From NCBI RefSeq assembly GCF_008831285.2, contig NC_045146.1, positions 23,577,703 to 23,641,702 of the forward strand: a stretch of DNA of 64,000 nucleotides. Reading direction: 5' to 3'. This document shows, one piece after another, positions 13,537-27,035 of this stretch. Positions within the stretch are counted from its first letter, which is position 1. Each line of letters begins with the position of its first letter. A model generated the notes under the pieces. That model was not told the DNA's origin and did no database searches. It worked only from the letters and a program-made list of their open reading frames with translations. A program made the position numbers and the translations under genes. This stretch comes from Nymphaea colorata. Taxonomy: Eukaryota; Streptophyta; Magnoliopsida; Nymphaeales; Nymphaeaceae.

Positions 13537-15675
13537 GTCGATCCTTGTCCTCTCATCTCCACGATGAACGGACCTGGAAGCCCCCCCGTTGATGCAGGAT
13601 AACGCTCCGCCGCGTGTTTGTATTTGTCCTCCTAATTATCGTCGCTAATTCTTTTTGGTTAACCCTTTCGGAAAAAGACTCCGTCGACCAAAGGGGTCGT
13701 TCTTTGTTTAGTCTGCTTTCAAATAATCCTCGACATCATGAGATTTTCTGTGATCAGACTGTTTATCCCGACCTCGTTGGGACTCGATGTTTCGGATCTG
13801 GATCTATAAGGACTAAAAACTAACCACCCATTTATACTTTTATGTATTTCCTATGAGATGTGGAGCGGTTCAATACAACAAGAATAGTGTTGGGATCGGA
13901 CGAGAGTAGGAAATCCACCTCCATTAATGGTAACCGTGTTTGTCTTTGTTATTTCTATTTGAATGCTGTATGTATGTTTTGTTTGGCACATCGACGTGCC
14001 TTTGTTGGTGTTGTTAGGTCTACAGTGGCGCACTCATGCTCCCTCCTCGTCTCTTGGTCACCACAAAGCGTTCGGGACGCGATGGGCTTGCTAACATAAA
14101 GAGTTGCCTGTTTACAATCAATTATGATGCCTAGGAGTTCATGTCTCTCGTTGCATACATACAAGCATGCATGCATGCATTCTAAATTTAAGATATAGTG
14201 TCTACATATATATGAGGATATCCTTATCTCAAAAGTTGGATAAGACAACTACAAATGATCATGACCACATTTTTCTTTAATAATATTCAGGATTTTTTGT
14301 TCAATGAGGCCTTTAATTGTTCCTTATATGTGGTAAAGAAATAATGCACAACATGTTGGTGCGAGAGAGGCACTCGCCAAAAGGATGATTGCTGCTGCAT
14401 CTAATAAATGAGACGTACAAGGATTGTGACTCTCAAAGTAACATGATTTTGAACAAGTGGGAGTTGTTGTTTTTTTTTTGTTATTGTTATTTTTATGCTT
14501 TTTGTAATTGATTACAATGCTTAATATCTCAATATGCGCTTTTAGTCAGTTACAATTTATATAAAAAAGTTACAACCAAGACATATAAAGCCAAAGTTTA
14601 TAACAAATATCGAACATTTGATGACCTTAATTTTGATTATAAAGTGGAAATTTTAGAAACAAAATTCCACTTCAATTTGGAATTAGTTCCATAGTTAAAA
14701 ATGATGTATTTGACGAAATAATAATTAAAATTGTAGAAGTAATGAATTAAAACCATCATGACATGCATGTCTTTAAGGATGAACAGAATAAAAATTCTAT
14801 ATTCATACTTCAGCCTCATAGGCAAAATCATAATTCTAAAATTTTGATTCAAGAATGAATCTATAATTCATAATCTAAGTTCTTTGTTCTATAGAACTCT
14901 ATAATTCCGGCCTCGTCAGGCGCCCTATTAAAGAACACTAGTGACTGCCTCATATCGCAAGCGATTTTAGTTTGCATTAAGAAAAAACTATAAATTAGAA
15001 CAACTAAGTGTGATACTTAATAACTGCATAAATCTCCAAATTCCTTCACGACCATATTAATACAACACTTAATTTATTATGAATTTGGTACTGTAAATAT
15101 ATATACATATATTCCCATCGTCTGAAATTTTAAATATTAAATCAAATTAAGATTAGTTTATCGGTATTAGTTTTTCAAGAAATCACATCAAAAAATGAAA
15201 AGGCTGCAAGAGAACGATACTGAGAAGCGACTTTAACAAAGGTTAATATGACAGACACATCTAGGTGTCTCTATTATCCTAAGAGCAGGCCATGGAAACT
15301 CTGAAACAAACAAAAACAAAATCAGGGAGGAGATTGTGAGAAATTTTACTATTGTGCACATTTGAAAGCTTGGCATATAATAATCCAGGGAAGGCGCTGT
15401 CCCGGCAGCGCCTCCATCACGTGCAGGGCCTTCCCCTGTATCTGCGTTCCGTCGCCGTCGATCTTCCCAGCCAACGGACACTTGCTCACTCAGCATCCTT
15501 CTACTCTCCTTTTCCTTTTCCCCGCCATCCGTAAACAGTGGGAGGGAAGAAGGCAGCACCGTTGCGGACGGCTCCCTTCTTCGTCCTCTCCTCAACCATC
15601 AGATCGGCATTGTCTCCGACGCCTTTATCTGCCGGATACCTAGGGTTTGTCGGTTTTAGTATTTGCCGCATTTAA

Positions 15676-15699
15676 ATGGCGTCGCTAATGGACAGGTAG
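15676..15699 (+). other. Short upstream ORF before the ESV1-like start
   Basis: An ATG 41 bases before the chosen start opens a seven-residue frame (MASLMDR) ending in TAG, 17 bases before the main ATG. It matters only if transcription starts upstream of 15676. Confidence 0.35.
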
Positions 15700-15716
15700 A
15701 GAACTGAGCGGGGGAA

Positions 15717-18700
15717 ATGGAGGCGAGCCGCTGGGGGGCGTTTTATGCGCCTTACGTCGGTCTGAGGCTGAAACCGTTCGGACCGCCGACGGCGTGTTCG
15801 TTTGGCCGACGGTTCGTCTGCGTCTCCCTCGACTCGAACCGCTCCGGCTTGGCCGACACCAGCCGGAATAGGAAGGTGAAGCCCGGGAGCGGGGAGGGGG
15901 CGGAGGAAGCCGTCGATCGGGGGCTCGAGCGCGGCCCGTGGGAGGGGCCGGCGAAGAAGCGGCCGCGGGAGGCTCGCGTTCGCGCTCTGCAATCTCGGCC
16001 CTTCACCGCTGCGAGGTGCTTTGTTTCTATTTGCCTCCTTTTTTTTTTCTCCTACGGTGCTTTGTTTGTCAAGACATTGCATTGTATGTATGGTGTTTCT
16101 CGCGAGTTTTCTGGATGCCTGGTAGTTTTTCATTTTTCCTTCTTTACAACTCGATCTTGGTGCAAGGAATTCGACGTTTCGAATTCTTTCCATGGACAGG
16201 AAAGGATTCGAAAAGAGTAGCAAGGGAAATGCGGCTTATGTTTGAGTTGAAAAGTTAATATCTTGTCTGCTTTCATCTAAGAATTTAGTGGGTGAACTTG
16301 ATAAACTCTGCCATCTACGATATGGAAAATGTTGTTCGTATGGTAGGTTCTAAATGCTAGAGTTGGTGCCTGGAAGGATGGTTGGACAGTGAAACAACGG
16401 GGTCCTAGCCGAGGTCCTCTGGCTGAAGTGGATTTTCTGGCTATTCGCCGACCAATTAAGAAACAGTGCAGATTGTATGAGAATGCTTAAACATGACAAA
16501 ATCTATTTGCTTGGGTGTCGAGCACAGCATGGTACATGGCAAAATCTTAAGTATTCAGGTGCGGCGTTCGAGTAGTATCGATTTAGATTGACTGAGTCAA
16601 AAACCTTTATTGAATTTAGTGTTCTTGTCTGTGGAAAAAGGAATCGGACGCTATTTCAAAAAGCTTTCGATTGTTGTTTTTTACGGTTGCGTCCGTTGAA
16701 ATCTGTACTACCTGGCATGACAAGGAACGATCGGTTTCGGATAATTGTAGCTTTTGCTTTATTCAAGTTTTAAACAGTAAAATTCTGGTGTCTGCAAATG
16801 TTTTGTGCCCCTCTGTTTCTTCTGCTCTCATTCGTTGGCTTGTTTTACTCTATCTCTTGTTTGATCCTGTCAGATCACTTGCTGCTTCATTCCCTAGATC
16901 CAGTTTGAGGTAGGAGAGTGGATTGTTTATTAAGTGAATAATACACGGTTCACTTAAGCCATTAGGATCAAATTTCTTCACTTAAACCATTAGGATCAAA
17001 TTTCTTTGGCAGGGTTTGTGAACTTCAGAATATACGTCTTCTACCTTGTTATATACTTCAGTTGAAGTATGTTACTTCTAGCACGCTTTTCAGGTCTCTT
17101 TGTCACAGGTATGCGATATGAAGTGGTCAACTTCCATTTGAGAACTAAAGGTGTAAAACATGTGAAAGGATACATTATTATAGTTGACTTGAATCAGATA
17201 ATGAGTGTAGGCATTTCTGATATTGCTGATTAGATCGCAAATGGATGAGAAAGACTCACAAAGTCTGTTGATCCATGCTTCAGGAGTCCCTAGAGCGACT
17301 TCAAATAGGCACTGGTACGTGGATATGTTAGGAGAACCCTATATTACTTGGAAAGCATGTACAAATACACATAGACATGTACATGTATATGAATCACCGT
17401 TTATCATGCATCTTCCAGCTTGTCCTCTTTCCTGGATAAAGTTTCCCCTATGTTTTTGACCTTTTAATTGTTAAAGTTTTTTCTGATATATTAGTTTCCA
17501 TGTCCTTTGGAAGTTTTGACCATATTTATCTACTAAATTTGTGAAACTTTTGCATTTATATATATAGCTGTTAAATGCTCTTTCTTTACTTGCAGACCTA
17601 GGGATGCCTCCGTGCAAGATCAGTTCTTTCCTCGCTGTAGTCCAAAAAACTTTCCTCCACAATCTCGTGATACTCCACCCAAGAGGGGTTCGGTTCTACA
17701 CTGAAGTAGCATATTTAGATTCTTGAATGTTGCAAGAGTTCTCCAAATAAAATTTTCAAAATATTATTTTGAGAGTTTGTCATTGACTTTCTGTAATTAG
17801 TTTTTGACATTTCCTCTGGTTTATTCTATACGTTAACATGTCTCACTTTTTTTCCTTCATGCTTCGTTATGTTACCCTGTACCATGTCTATGTAGAACAA
17901 ACTATATTTCTTAGTTTATCTATCTTGTGTATTGGTCTTTTTGACTCATCTTTGCTTTTTAACTGATCTAGTAAGCTTGACGCAGATACTGGCATTGCTA
18001 GTGAAAAAGACTGGGGGATCAATTTGCTAAACGAAAATGTAAATGAGTCTGGCACAAATAAAGATGGCAGTACATGGTACCGTGAAAGTGGGGAGGATCT
18101 TGGTGAAAATGGATATAGGTGTCGTTGGGCCATCATGGGTGGTCGCAGCCAGGATGGTTCTTCAGAATGGAGAGAAACGGTAAATTGAGCTTTACTTAAT
18201 TTTTCTTGTGTGGCCATCTGGTGGATCTGGGAGATATTTCTGGAATCATGGGAATATATAATTTTGAAATTCTAAAGCTTCACATTTGTAACTTTTTTTT
18301 TTTTACATACATCTCGATCGACATGATTATCTTGGGGTTAGATGAATTTGAATTATAGATAATTTGGCAAAAGTCCACATGGTAAATTGTGCTTATATTC
18401 TCATTGGTAATGAGTGAGACTTAGGATCATGGTTATACTAATAAATTATTTGAGGTGAAAATTACTCCCAGAGGAATCCTCTAAAATGAATTGGTCATTT
18501 GGCTCTGATCTTTCTTCAAAGGAATATTGAAGGGGAGAAAAAACTAAAAAACAATGAAAAAAATGACAAAAGAAAAGGAAATTTCATTCTATGTTTGATG
18601 CTTATGTTGAAGAGTTGGTTTCTCTTAGTTTTACCCATTGTCATAGTAAACACGTTTTATTCTAAAAAGCATGAAAAAAAAACACTAAAAACAGAGCAAC

Positions 18701-21700
18701 AGAAACAAGGGAAAAAATGCATTTTTTCAATGCAAAAATGAAAAACACGTTTTATATATTTTTTTTCCATTTTTTTGCGTTTTTATGCATTCTTTACATT
18801 TTTTAGTTACCGGATTTTTATTTTCACATGTTATTTTTAAGATTTTCATTTTTTAATTTTTAAAAACTTGTTGATATTTTTCCAATATTTTCTCGAGAAA
18901 AACAACTCTGCCGTATTATACCTGAAAAACCCTCACTGTTTAATACCCCAAAACGATATTTGTGACAAACTTTTAGCTGTACTTCTTAAGTATTGAGTAC
19001 CTTTAGTTAATGCACTTTTGTCGTTTCATTTTCAGTGGTGGGAGAAAGCTGACTGGACTGGGTACAAAGAACTAGGTAAAAACACTTTTGATGAATAGAA
19101 ATTTCTTACCTACTGCATCTTGATATCTGAAAAAGTTTGATCTATTTCATCTGTTCAACTTTTTGTCACTATTTCTTCTGTCTGCTGAACCCACTAGCCA
19201 TGAGCCTGTCTTCCAACCTTTCCTTGTCTTATTTATTTTGTCCTAGGAAATTATTCCTTCTTGAGCTGTTGAGTGATAAATGTGTATCAGAGATATTGAT
19301 GTCACCTTCTCAAAGTAATTGTTATCTCCAAAACCCTCCTTTTTGGTGTACTATTTGAAATGAACTTCATGGTTGGACTGCAATTGTTTGTCATGGTTCA
19401 ATTCTTTCATCTATATTGACTTTCTTTTTTCTTTGTGAGCAATTTTGTATTTTTTCAGGAGTGGAGAAATCTGGAAAGAATGCAGAAGGTGATTCATGGT
19501 GGGAAACTTGGAAAGAAGTTCTTTATCAAGATGAGTGGAGGTAGATCTGCATCACATTTTTTGTCGTAATGTGGTTCATTCTGAGAATCATAATAATTAA
19601 ATGTTGTGTAAATGGTGGAAGTATCTGGTCTCTCAATGAAATTTTGTTCTGCCTGTTAAAGTTTTGTATGTTGTCCTTTTTAGCTGAAAATTATTGTCAA
19701 AATCTTTTGACTGTCTGTCTCGCTGTCTTTATTGTACAATCATGTTTTTTTCTGATAATGGAACTGCTATTCCAAGTATCCCCTGGTCCCATTATTTATT
19801 AACTCAACAAACAGTGTGCTTTATTTTTCTTCAACCAATAATTTTGCCTTGTTCATGGCTAGAAGTCTCCCAGATATCTTTGGGACTGTAGGAAGAATAC
19901 CATTGTTTATAGACATTGACTACCACAACAAAGTAATCTAGGTGAATGTGATACAGAGATTGTTTTGAATTTTGTCTATTTTATCATGAAGCCTCACTCA
20001 TAGGATTTATGTCCCTCAATTCAGGGACGCTGGAGACTGTCAACAAATGAGAAAAGGAAAAAAAAGGTATAGATTTAGGATATGAAAATTCGTTACATAC
20101 TGCCACTATTAGTGGCTTCCGGAACTAACTTATTCTTCTGAGCTTTGAGGAGATCAGGTAGATTTGGACCTCAGATACGTGTCAGTTTTTTTTTTAAATC
20201 GAAGTCCTGTGAAATGGTTTCAATTGGATTTCCCAGAGTTTGCTACTTTCTTTTTACCATGTAAGAGGCTCCGTCAATATCTGGCTGGGTGTCTTGATTA
20301 TCCTATGGGCTCCTGTTGTCTCTCTGACAAATTCCTCTCTCAAGTTTTTCCTGTCCTTTCTATAAATAAGACCCGTAGGGTTTTCCTAAATCATGATTGG
20401 CAATGATGTTGAATCGTTGATACATAGAAATTGCATCCTGGTGCTGAAAGTTTCATAGGACATGAATATGTTGTCCAAATTTATTTGAAGTGACACTTCC
20501 TTAAGTGTAGACTACTGGCTTAAGACTTGTCATGGATGCATATCCAAAAATGGTAATATTAGTTAGCCGATTGTCTTTGCTTCTTTAATTCATATCTTTA
20601 TTTTGTTATGTTTTGACATGGGAGCTATTCTTCCTTGGAAGTTGGAACATATATAAGAATATAGCCATTGCTGTTGTCTCCAAATCTTATGAACTGTTAT
20701 GGTTATTAGAAGGGTTGTCAACTTAAATTTCGTTGTATTGAGGTGGTCTATTGCTTTTGTTTTCAGTAACCTGGCACGGATAGAGAGAAGTGCTCAGAAA
20801 CAAGCAAAATCAGGAAACGGCGATGCTGGTTGGTATGAGAAATGGTGAGGGCTGGAGATAATGAACTCCAAACTTATCAGAGCTTTCCATGTGCACATTT
20901 GTTTTCTGTATCCACATCCCACATTCATAAAATGTGATACTGTTCTTCTTGCCTTTTTCTGACTTTATTAGGTGGGAGAAGTACGATGCAAAAGGTTGGA
21001 CTGAGAAAGGTGCTCACAAGTATGGTAGATTGAATGATCAGTCATGGTGGGAAAAATGGGGAGAGCAGTATGACGGGACAGGATCTGTATTAAAATGGTT
21101 TTCTTCATTTCCTTTTGACCTTCAAGACATTGAAGTGGTCTATATCTTTTCATTTTTTCCCATTTTCTAGATCTTTTGCCTTGGTTGGCAAGTACAAAGT
21201 ATTTTCTCAGTATAGTGGAAAGAACATGCTTTCACAAAGTTAAGGATTAATGAACTTACATCTGAAAACACAGTAATGTATGAAGACATGCATCCCATTC
21301 TGCAAACAGTATGGGCCAATTGCATCTTATGCCCCTTACATGCTATGTAGTTAAAAGCTTGTAGGCAGATCTAGGCGGCAGACTCCACAAAAAGGTTTAG
21401 CCTATCCTATTGACAGAAAAGGAGTGGCAGGGAAGAAGAAAAAGAGGAAAAGGGGCAGACTGGGTCACTGGGGGTCTTGAGACTCCTCCACCTCAATCTA
21501 TATGCTATAAGATAAAAGCAACCAATTAAAATATTAAAAGGGAAGACCTTTTTTGTTTGGCTGCTTGGGTGCCTCAGACTAGGCATCTAGGCTGCTTCCT
21601 AGCATCTAGGTGTGCCTTTTACCACAAAGGTCACATATATCGATATGCTCTCATTCTATTGTTTTTCATATGAATTTGTTCTAATAACACTTTTGTGGTT

Positions 21701-22894
21701 TTTTTCAGTTCAAGTTGGTATTCCAATGTGATTTTTTTAATGTTACATTAACAGTTATTTGCTTATTTGTTGAAATCTCGTTGTGAAACATTAAGACTTC
21801 CAGTCTCCATATTGTTTAATTTGAACATTATCTTGTCAGTTGAATGTCTTGTCCTAGTTATTACTGTAGTTGGAGAAATTTTGTTTATTCTGCCTTCTTT
21901 TTTTCTTGGTTCTATGTTCTCAGGACCGATAAATGGGCAGAGACTGAACTTGGCACCAAATGGGGAGACAAGTGGGAAGATAAATTTTTTGCTGGCATTG
22001 GTGCAAGGCAAGGAGAGACATGGCATGTGTCACCTAGTGGTGATCGTAAGTTTGTTAATTTGTTCATTAGCTTGGTGTTTAGTTTATGCCTCTAGCATAT
22101 ATTGTTTTTAATGCGGCAATATGGAGATTGGTTCGTGAATTTATGGTCAACAAATTCTTTTCCTCCCTGTAATCAGGGTTCATTGGTTGACTTGAAGGGT
22201 CACTCATGCTTGTTAGCCGCAAATAAATGTCTCAGCTAAATGAATGCAGACTCTCAGTAAGATTTGTTTCAGTGGAATAAAAAAATCGCTAGGCCTCACT
22301 CTGGATTTGGTTTGTTTACACTTTAATGGATGTGGGCAGGATGTTTCTCTCCTTTTTTTCGGTTTGAGTCCACAGGATGCCTGGGTGTAAATTTTTGCTG
22401 GCATTGGTGCAAAGCAAGGAGAGACATGGCATGTCTCACCTAGTGGTGATCGTAAGTTTGTTAATTTGTTCATTAGCTTAGTGTTTAGTTTATGCCTCTA
22501 GCATATATTGTTTTAAGTGCGGCAATATGAAGGTTGGTGCGTGAATTTATGGTCAACATTTTTTTTCCTCCCTGTAATTAGGGTTCACTGGTTGACTCGA
22601 AGGGTCACTCATGCTTGTTAGCCACAAGTAAATGTCTCAGCTAAATGAGTGCAGACTCTCAGTAAGATTTGTTTTAGTGAAATAAAAAAATCGCTAGGCC
22701 TCACCCTGGATTTGGTTTGTTTACACTTTAATGAATGTCGGCAGGATGTTTCTCTCTTTTTCTTTCAGTTTGAGTCCACAGGATGCCTGGGTGTTGGTTC
22801 CAATGCTAATACAGGTGCCCAATTTCCAAAAAAACCTAGCTTGGTATATAAAAGCAGATAGCCAGATAACTAACTAAATCTATATATCTATACA

Positions 22895-22932
<38 letters not shown>

Positions 22933-23496
22933 AACACATGTTATACCTTGTTGAGATTTATGCTTATGTGCAGTTGGAGAAATGTCTCCATGATTTGTGC
23001 TGAATTGTGCATAACAACTTTCACGTGGAAGAAAAAGGTTTTGCAATTTTAGCATCAGGTAAATCAGTTTATCACTTAAGACACTGATAGCTGCTCATTT
23101 TTAGGATGGTCGAGGACGTGGGGAGAAGAACACTTTGGAACTGGGTATGTGCTCATAGTTTTATATTTCTGAGGAAAAAGTTAAACACCTGTCTCGTCAT
23201 TGTAACACTTTGAAAATATCTTCTTTCTTCAGGTGGAATTATCTGGATTTTTTATTTACTTTCATGTTACATGCTCTGGTTTCTTACCTAACAGTTAAAA
23301 TATGTTGTGTGTTTATAATTATCTTATAGTAAGTGTATTTTGCTCTTTCCTTTTTTTAAGATGATTAATAACCTAAAGATTAAGAGAATAAGAACGTTAC
23401 ATGGGGAAAGTTTCTCTTGTACTTTTGACATCCAAAAGCATTAGAAGACCCATATTAACATGTAATGTTGGTTCATAGTGAATGAGCTTGAAAGAT

Positions 23497-23560
<64 letters not shown>

Positions 23561-25951
23561 TCCCAAGTCCTTTGAGAAACACTTCTCTCCCTAAATGGTG
23601 TTTCTTCTAAGGCTGGTAAACAAGTTGAAACAAGCGAAGCTGATGGATGCTTGTATATTAGTTTTTTCCATTAAAAAAGCTAAGGGCCTTCTAGTTAAGA
23701 AGAAGAACAAGAAAAAGTATCCGGGGTAAGGGAAAATTTCTTCTCTTGGAGGGGGAGTGCTTCCGAGGCTTTTTTCTATCCGCTATACCCCTTTTCAAGG
23801 TTTGATTACACTATACAATGAGGAAGCCTAAAAATTTTGGTTTAGACCCCCTCACCTTGCAGAGAAGCCTTCCTCCATGTAATTCGTCTGCTAATTCCTC
23901 TATTAGCAGAATTAGGTATTTATTTTTCATCACGACTCTGTTTAATGGTTAATGACATGCAAATTGCAAAACCTCCATCTCCTGTCTTTCTTTGTTGATA
24001 AGCAACATCCAAGATGAGAGGGGATGGCTACTAGGTTAGATGATGCCTTCTTCCTGCATTTCAGCCACCAGCTTCTCAATCTCCCTTTTCTTGACCTATG
24101 CACATAGATATGTTGTAAGTTGTAACTGAGACAGGATTAGCACTGAGTTCCAAGAAGATTTGATGGTCCAGGTCCCTCCTTATTTTCAGGGCTGCCGAGC
24201 TGGGTTCTTGCAGCTGAGTTTCCTAACTGCATTCACTTATGCGGGCCTCCCTTCCTTGTCAAAGCATGTGGACATCACTACAGAGTCTCAAAATCACGTT
24301 CTGTGAGGATCTCAACTAGCATACTCTAGCACTATGTTGGCCTCTTTCGTTGGCAGCATATGTAGGTCAATGTCAAGACCTTCTTCCCCTTGAAATCCTA
24401 CTTACTCCCGAGTACAGTTCTTCCTGGCTCATTGTTTTGCCATACCTTACACCCACATCAAACAACATTTGACTTCTACCGGTACCCCAACATTTTCAAG
24501 GTTCCTTCCACGAGGAAGTTATGCTGCGTGTACATTAGGGTCAAATCAGATGTGTATATTATTGGAATACTTGTTGGATACTCAAATTATGAGAAAATTC
24601 TCTCTCTCTATCTCTCTCCTGTGGAAAAGGAGGAAGAATGCATTTTCCATAAGGGAGAATATCAATAAACATGTAATTTGAAGTATTTTTCATGATTGGT
24701 TGTTAGAGTCGAAGCTGAAAACACAAAGTGATAACTTCAAAGTCTCAGACGATTCATGAAGGGTAAGAAGCACTGCCATTTACCGAAAATTATTCAGGTG
24801 AAATATGTAAAATCATGTGAAGCTGTGTTCTGCTGAGGAAAAAAAAAGCTATGGAAAGGGAAGTTCACTATGCTAATTATGTTTTTCCAGAAAATATCTT
24901 GATCACTGAAAAGAACATATACAGCATTTATTCATGAAATAAAATATTTGATGTTGTTAGCCTCTCTAACCAGAAAAGGTTAAAAACACCAGAAAGTAAA
25001 AATGGCATGAAATGTCTGGCAGATTTATTGCAGTTTTTTATTTTCTAAAGAAACCAGGTTACTTGGGTCTCCAAGTTGGATATGTTCTCCCTTAATATTT
25101 TTCTCAGAACGAGATCAGTCACACACCAAGATCCTTTATGGTATACTTGTTCAGTCACAATTGTAACCTGTGTGGAACCCAAATTTCCAGATCGTGCATA
25201 GCTTTTTGCATCGTTAAACTAGTAGCTGCATGTCTGGTGTTAGCTGTCAGGGTAACTCTCTTGCACATGTTCATGTTTTGTGCCTGTGACTGGTGAGCAA
25301 ATAATCAGTACTTGGAGTTTTATATACGTAGAATCATATTGATTAATATGTTAGTTAAATTTCTGTTGGAAAGATTATGACTTATGAGCTTGAAATTTGA
25401 ATATCTTTGTTCTACCTGGAAACTGCCATACCAAAATCTGTTGCATTGAATTCATTATTTATTCTTTTGCACCCTCATGCAGTGGGAACAGAATATGCAA
25501 TGCTACCAAGTTACTAACTCATTCTTGTTCAAATTGTCAACGTTACAAATACTATTTACTGTTGCTGCATTGTCCATTTTCTCCCAGGAAAGTGCATAAA
25601 TATGGTCGGAGTACGACTGGGGAAAGTTGGGACATTGTGGTGGAGGAGGAAACCTATTATGAGTAAGATATACAAGTGGCATACATGTTCAAGCACTAAC
25701 TATTACTTACTGTTGGTAGTATTTTGTCCTGAAAGCCTCTAATGCATGTTACTGTACGGGCATCTGTTTGAAGGGCTGAACCACATTACGGATGGGCTGA
25801 CGCAGTGGGGAACTCAACACAGCTGTTGTCTATCCAGCCTCAGGAAAGGCCTCCCGGTGTCTATCCACTCATTGATTTCGGATCATCCACCGCAGCAACT
25901 GAGCCACCAAAACAGCCACCTGGATCACCGCCAGCTTCAGACGAAGATTAG
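15717..25951 (+). CDS. ESV1: ESV1-like tryptophan-rich starch-granule protein, 13 exons
   Basis: Exons: 15717-16015, 16874-16909, 17234-17314, 17602-17687, 17986-18179, 19036-19075, 19459-19540, 20767-20844, 20972-21097, 21924-22045, 23105-23144, 25588-25662 and 25774-25951; 1437 bases, 478 residues. Residues 1 to about 100 are a basic transit-type region. From exon 5 to exon 12 the protein is packed with Trp-rich repeats (EKDWGINLL, ETWWEKADWTGYKEL, SWWEKWGEQYDG, KWAETELGTKWGDKW, WSRTWGEEHFG). The tail is PPGVYP plus proline-rich, acidic sequence. This is the ESV1/LESV family, which binds glucans in plastid starch granules and controls starch turnover. The moderate length and tail favour ESV1 over the longer LESV, but this was not tested. 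Exon 4 needs the second of two nearby AGs, because the first makes a stop. The N-terminal exons 2-4 are less certain than the Trp-rich core. Confidence 0.87.
16949..17004 (+). repeat. 28-bp tandem repeat in ESV1 intron 2
   Basis: Two head-to-tail 28-bp copies (16949-16976 and 16977-17004) share the core CCATTAGGATCAAATTTC and differ at one base. It is a small local duplication with no evident function. Confidence 0.85.
21981..22794 (+). repeat. 407-bp tandem duplication copying the 3' part of ESV1 exon 10
   Basis: Copy 1 is 21981-22387 and copy 2 is 22388-22794. Both run from TAAATTTTTGCTGGCATTGG through the splice donor of exon 10 to CACAGGATGCCTGGGTGT. The copied exon part encodes AGIG, Q, GETWHVSPSGD and the GTAAGT donor. 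In copy 2 one residue is changed (R to K before QGET), and an in-frame TAA comes from the duplication junction just upstream. The second copy is therefore a pseudo-exon inside intron 10. Confidence 0.93.
22899..22931. repeat. (GA)n microsatellite in ESV1 intron 10
   Basis: An uninterrupted GA run of about 16 units lies just after the tandem duplication. Confidence 0.95.
23500..23556. repeat. Compound (CA)n(GA)n microsatellite in ESV1 intron 11
   Basis: A CA run passes directly into a GA run. It lies near the antisense Gypsy relic in the same intron. Confidence 0.95.
23826..24400 (-). pseudogene. Ty3/Gypsy reverse-transcriptase relic, antisense in ESV1 intron 11
   Basis: The minus strand, read from about 24400 down to 23826, gives broken pieces of a Gypsy-type polyprotein. 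These are DLDHQIFLELSANPVSV (the linker before RT), then KREIEKLVAEMQEEGII followed by a stop and PSSHPLSSW (the start of the RT palm). After a frame change come KYLILLIEELADELHGG and LLCKV. These match in order the usual Gypsy RT signatures (xxEIEKLVxEMLxxGIIxPSxSPxSSP, then xxYPLPxIxELLDELxGA). Frameshifts and stops show it is long dead. No LTRs were found around it in the intron. Confidence 0.8.
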
Positions 25952-27035
25952 TAGTATATATTTCTTTTGTTATTTTTGGAAGATAATACTGAAGGAGTTT
26001 TTCAATTGTAGGACACTTTCATTTCATTTAATTGCTCTTAATTCATTCATTCTTTGTGCAGTAAATCTCTTCGCTTTTTTTGGCATGTACGTGCTAGTAC
26101 CTTTTCATCCAAAGAATTGAAACTTGCATCTTTTTATTTGCTTAGAACACTGGGTCTCCTTTCCTTTATCCGACGTTGCTGTCTGCTTTTCAGATATATG
26201 TTGGCCAGGAGGCCTCATGTCAAAGACTCAAAGAGTTAAACCGGATTCTTATTTCTCAGAACAGCCCGAGATGCGTTTATATCAGTAACGATCGGACTGG
26301 GGTAGGGTAGATTTGGATACGAATAAAAACAGGTAGCTTCCACTTGCCTACTAAACAACACTAGAAAAAAAAATCTACGAACTTTTATATCTTTATTGAG
26401 CGGAGATTACTTTCGTACCTATTGGGTTTTCTGTGAGAACCTCTAAAGAGCTCCGTGAGTTTTGGTGGTTGGTGCATTTCAGTACCATTCTGTGCAATGA
26501 GATTGTCAGCTGGTCCGTTGCATCGGAAGATTAACGGTCTACACTATAGATCAGAAGTACTCGTTTTTATTATCTAGCCGGCCATCCGGCGTCAGCTTTC
26601 TGATTTCAGAGATCCGTCGTCATCCATGTGGTTTTAGCCACTGGTCGCAATGTACTGCCCACCCAATAAGACTGGGCTTGGTCCACCGCTCTGGCCTCTG
26701 TTCTCCACTAGCAAAAGTAAACAGGAGAGGGAGAGATGCAGGACAACTTGAAAGGTGGACAAAGAAATATGATCAAATACAACAAATGAAAATGATTAAA
26801 GAGAACTTGCCGTGTCAGAATCAGTTCCAAACGTGTCCACATGAAAAGCTTTTTTTTTTTTTCACTTTTTCAAAAATCTAAACATGAACCGACACCTTCA
26901 CGCGACCAATGTCCCCTAAAGTTATTTTTGCGTCAAATATTCTCTTAAAAACGAAAGGCCGCAGTTTGTTTGCCGATAATTCTTCACAATGAAGTAGCTT
27001 TAGAAGTAAAGCCAACAGATTGCGACTTGTCTGGC

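Larger units (their letters stand above)
12185..15716. other. Divergent intergenic region between HCF244 and the ESV1-like gene
   Basis: A 3.5-kb region from which the two flanking plastid-protein genes are transcribed outward. It contains the HCF244 leader, an inverted repeat near 12.4 kb, a GC-rich ACGT-motif cluster at 13.2-13.5 kb, AT-rich DNA at 14.2-15.2 kb and a GC-rich block from 15.38 kb leading into the ESV1-like gene. A telo-box-like AAACCCTA (minus strand) lies near 15640-15650. No additional gene is supportable. Confidence 0.6.

Noticed and set aside
18500-18905. AT-rich stretch with repeated ACACGTTTTAT and TGCATT motifs in ESV1 intron 5
   Set aside because: Low-complexity A/T tracts give imperfect palindromes by chance. 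No clear ends or target duplication were found.
22388-22452. Second copy of ESV1 exon 10 as a genuine alternative exon
   Set aside because: It is created by the tandem duplication and has an in-frame TAA at its left junction. The proper protein needs only copy 1, so it is listed as a pseudo-exon.
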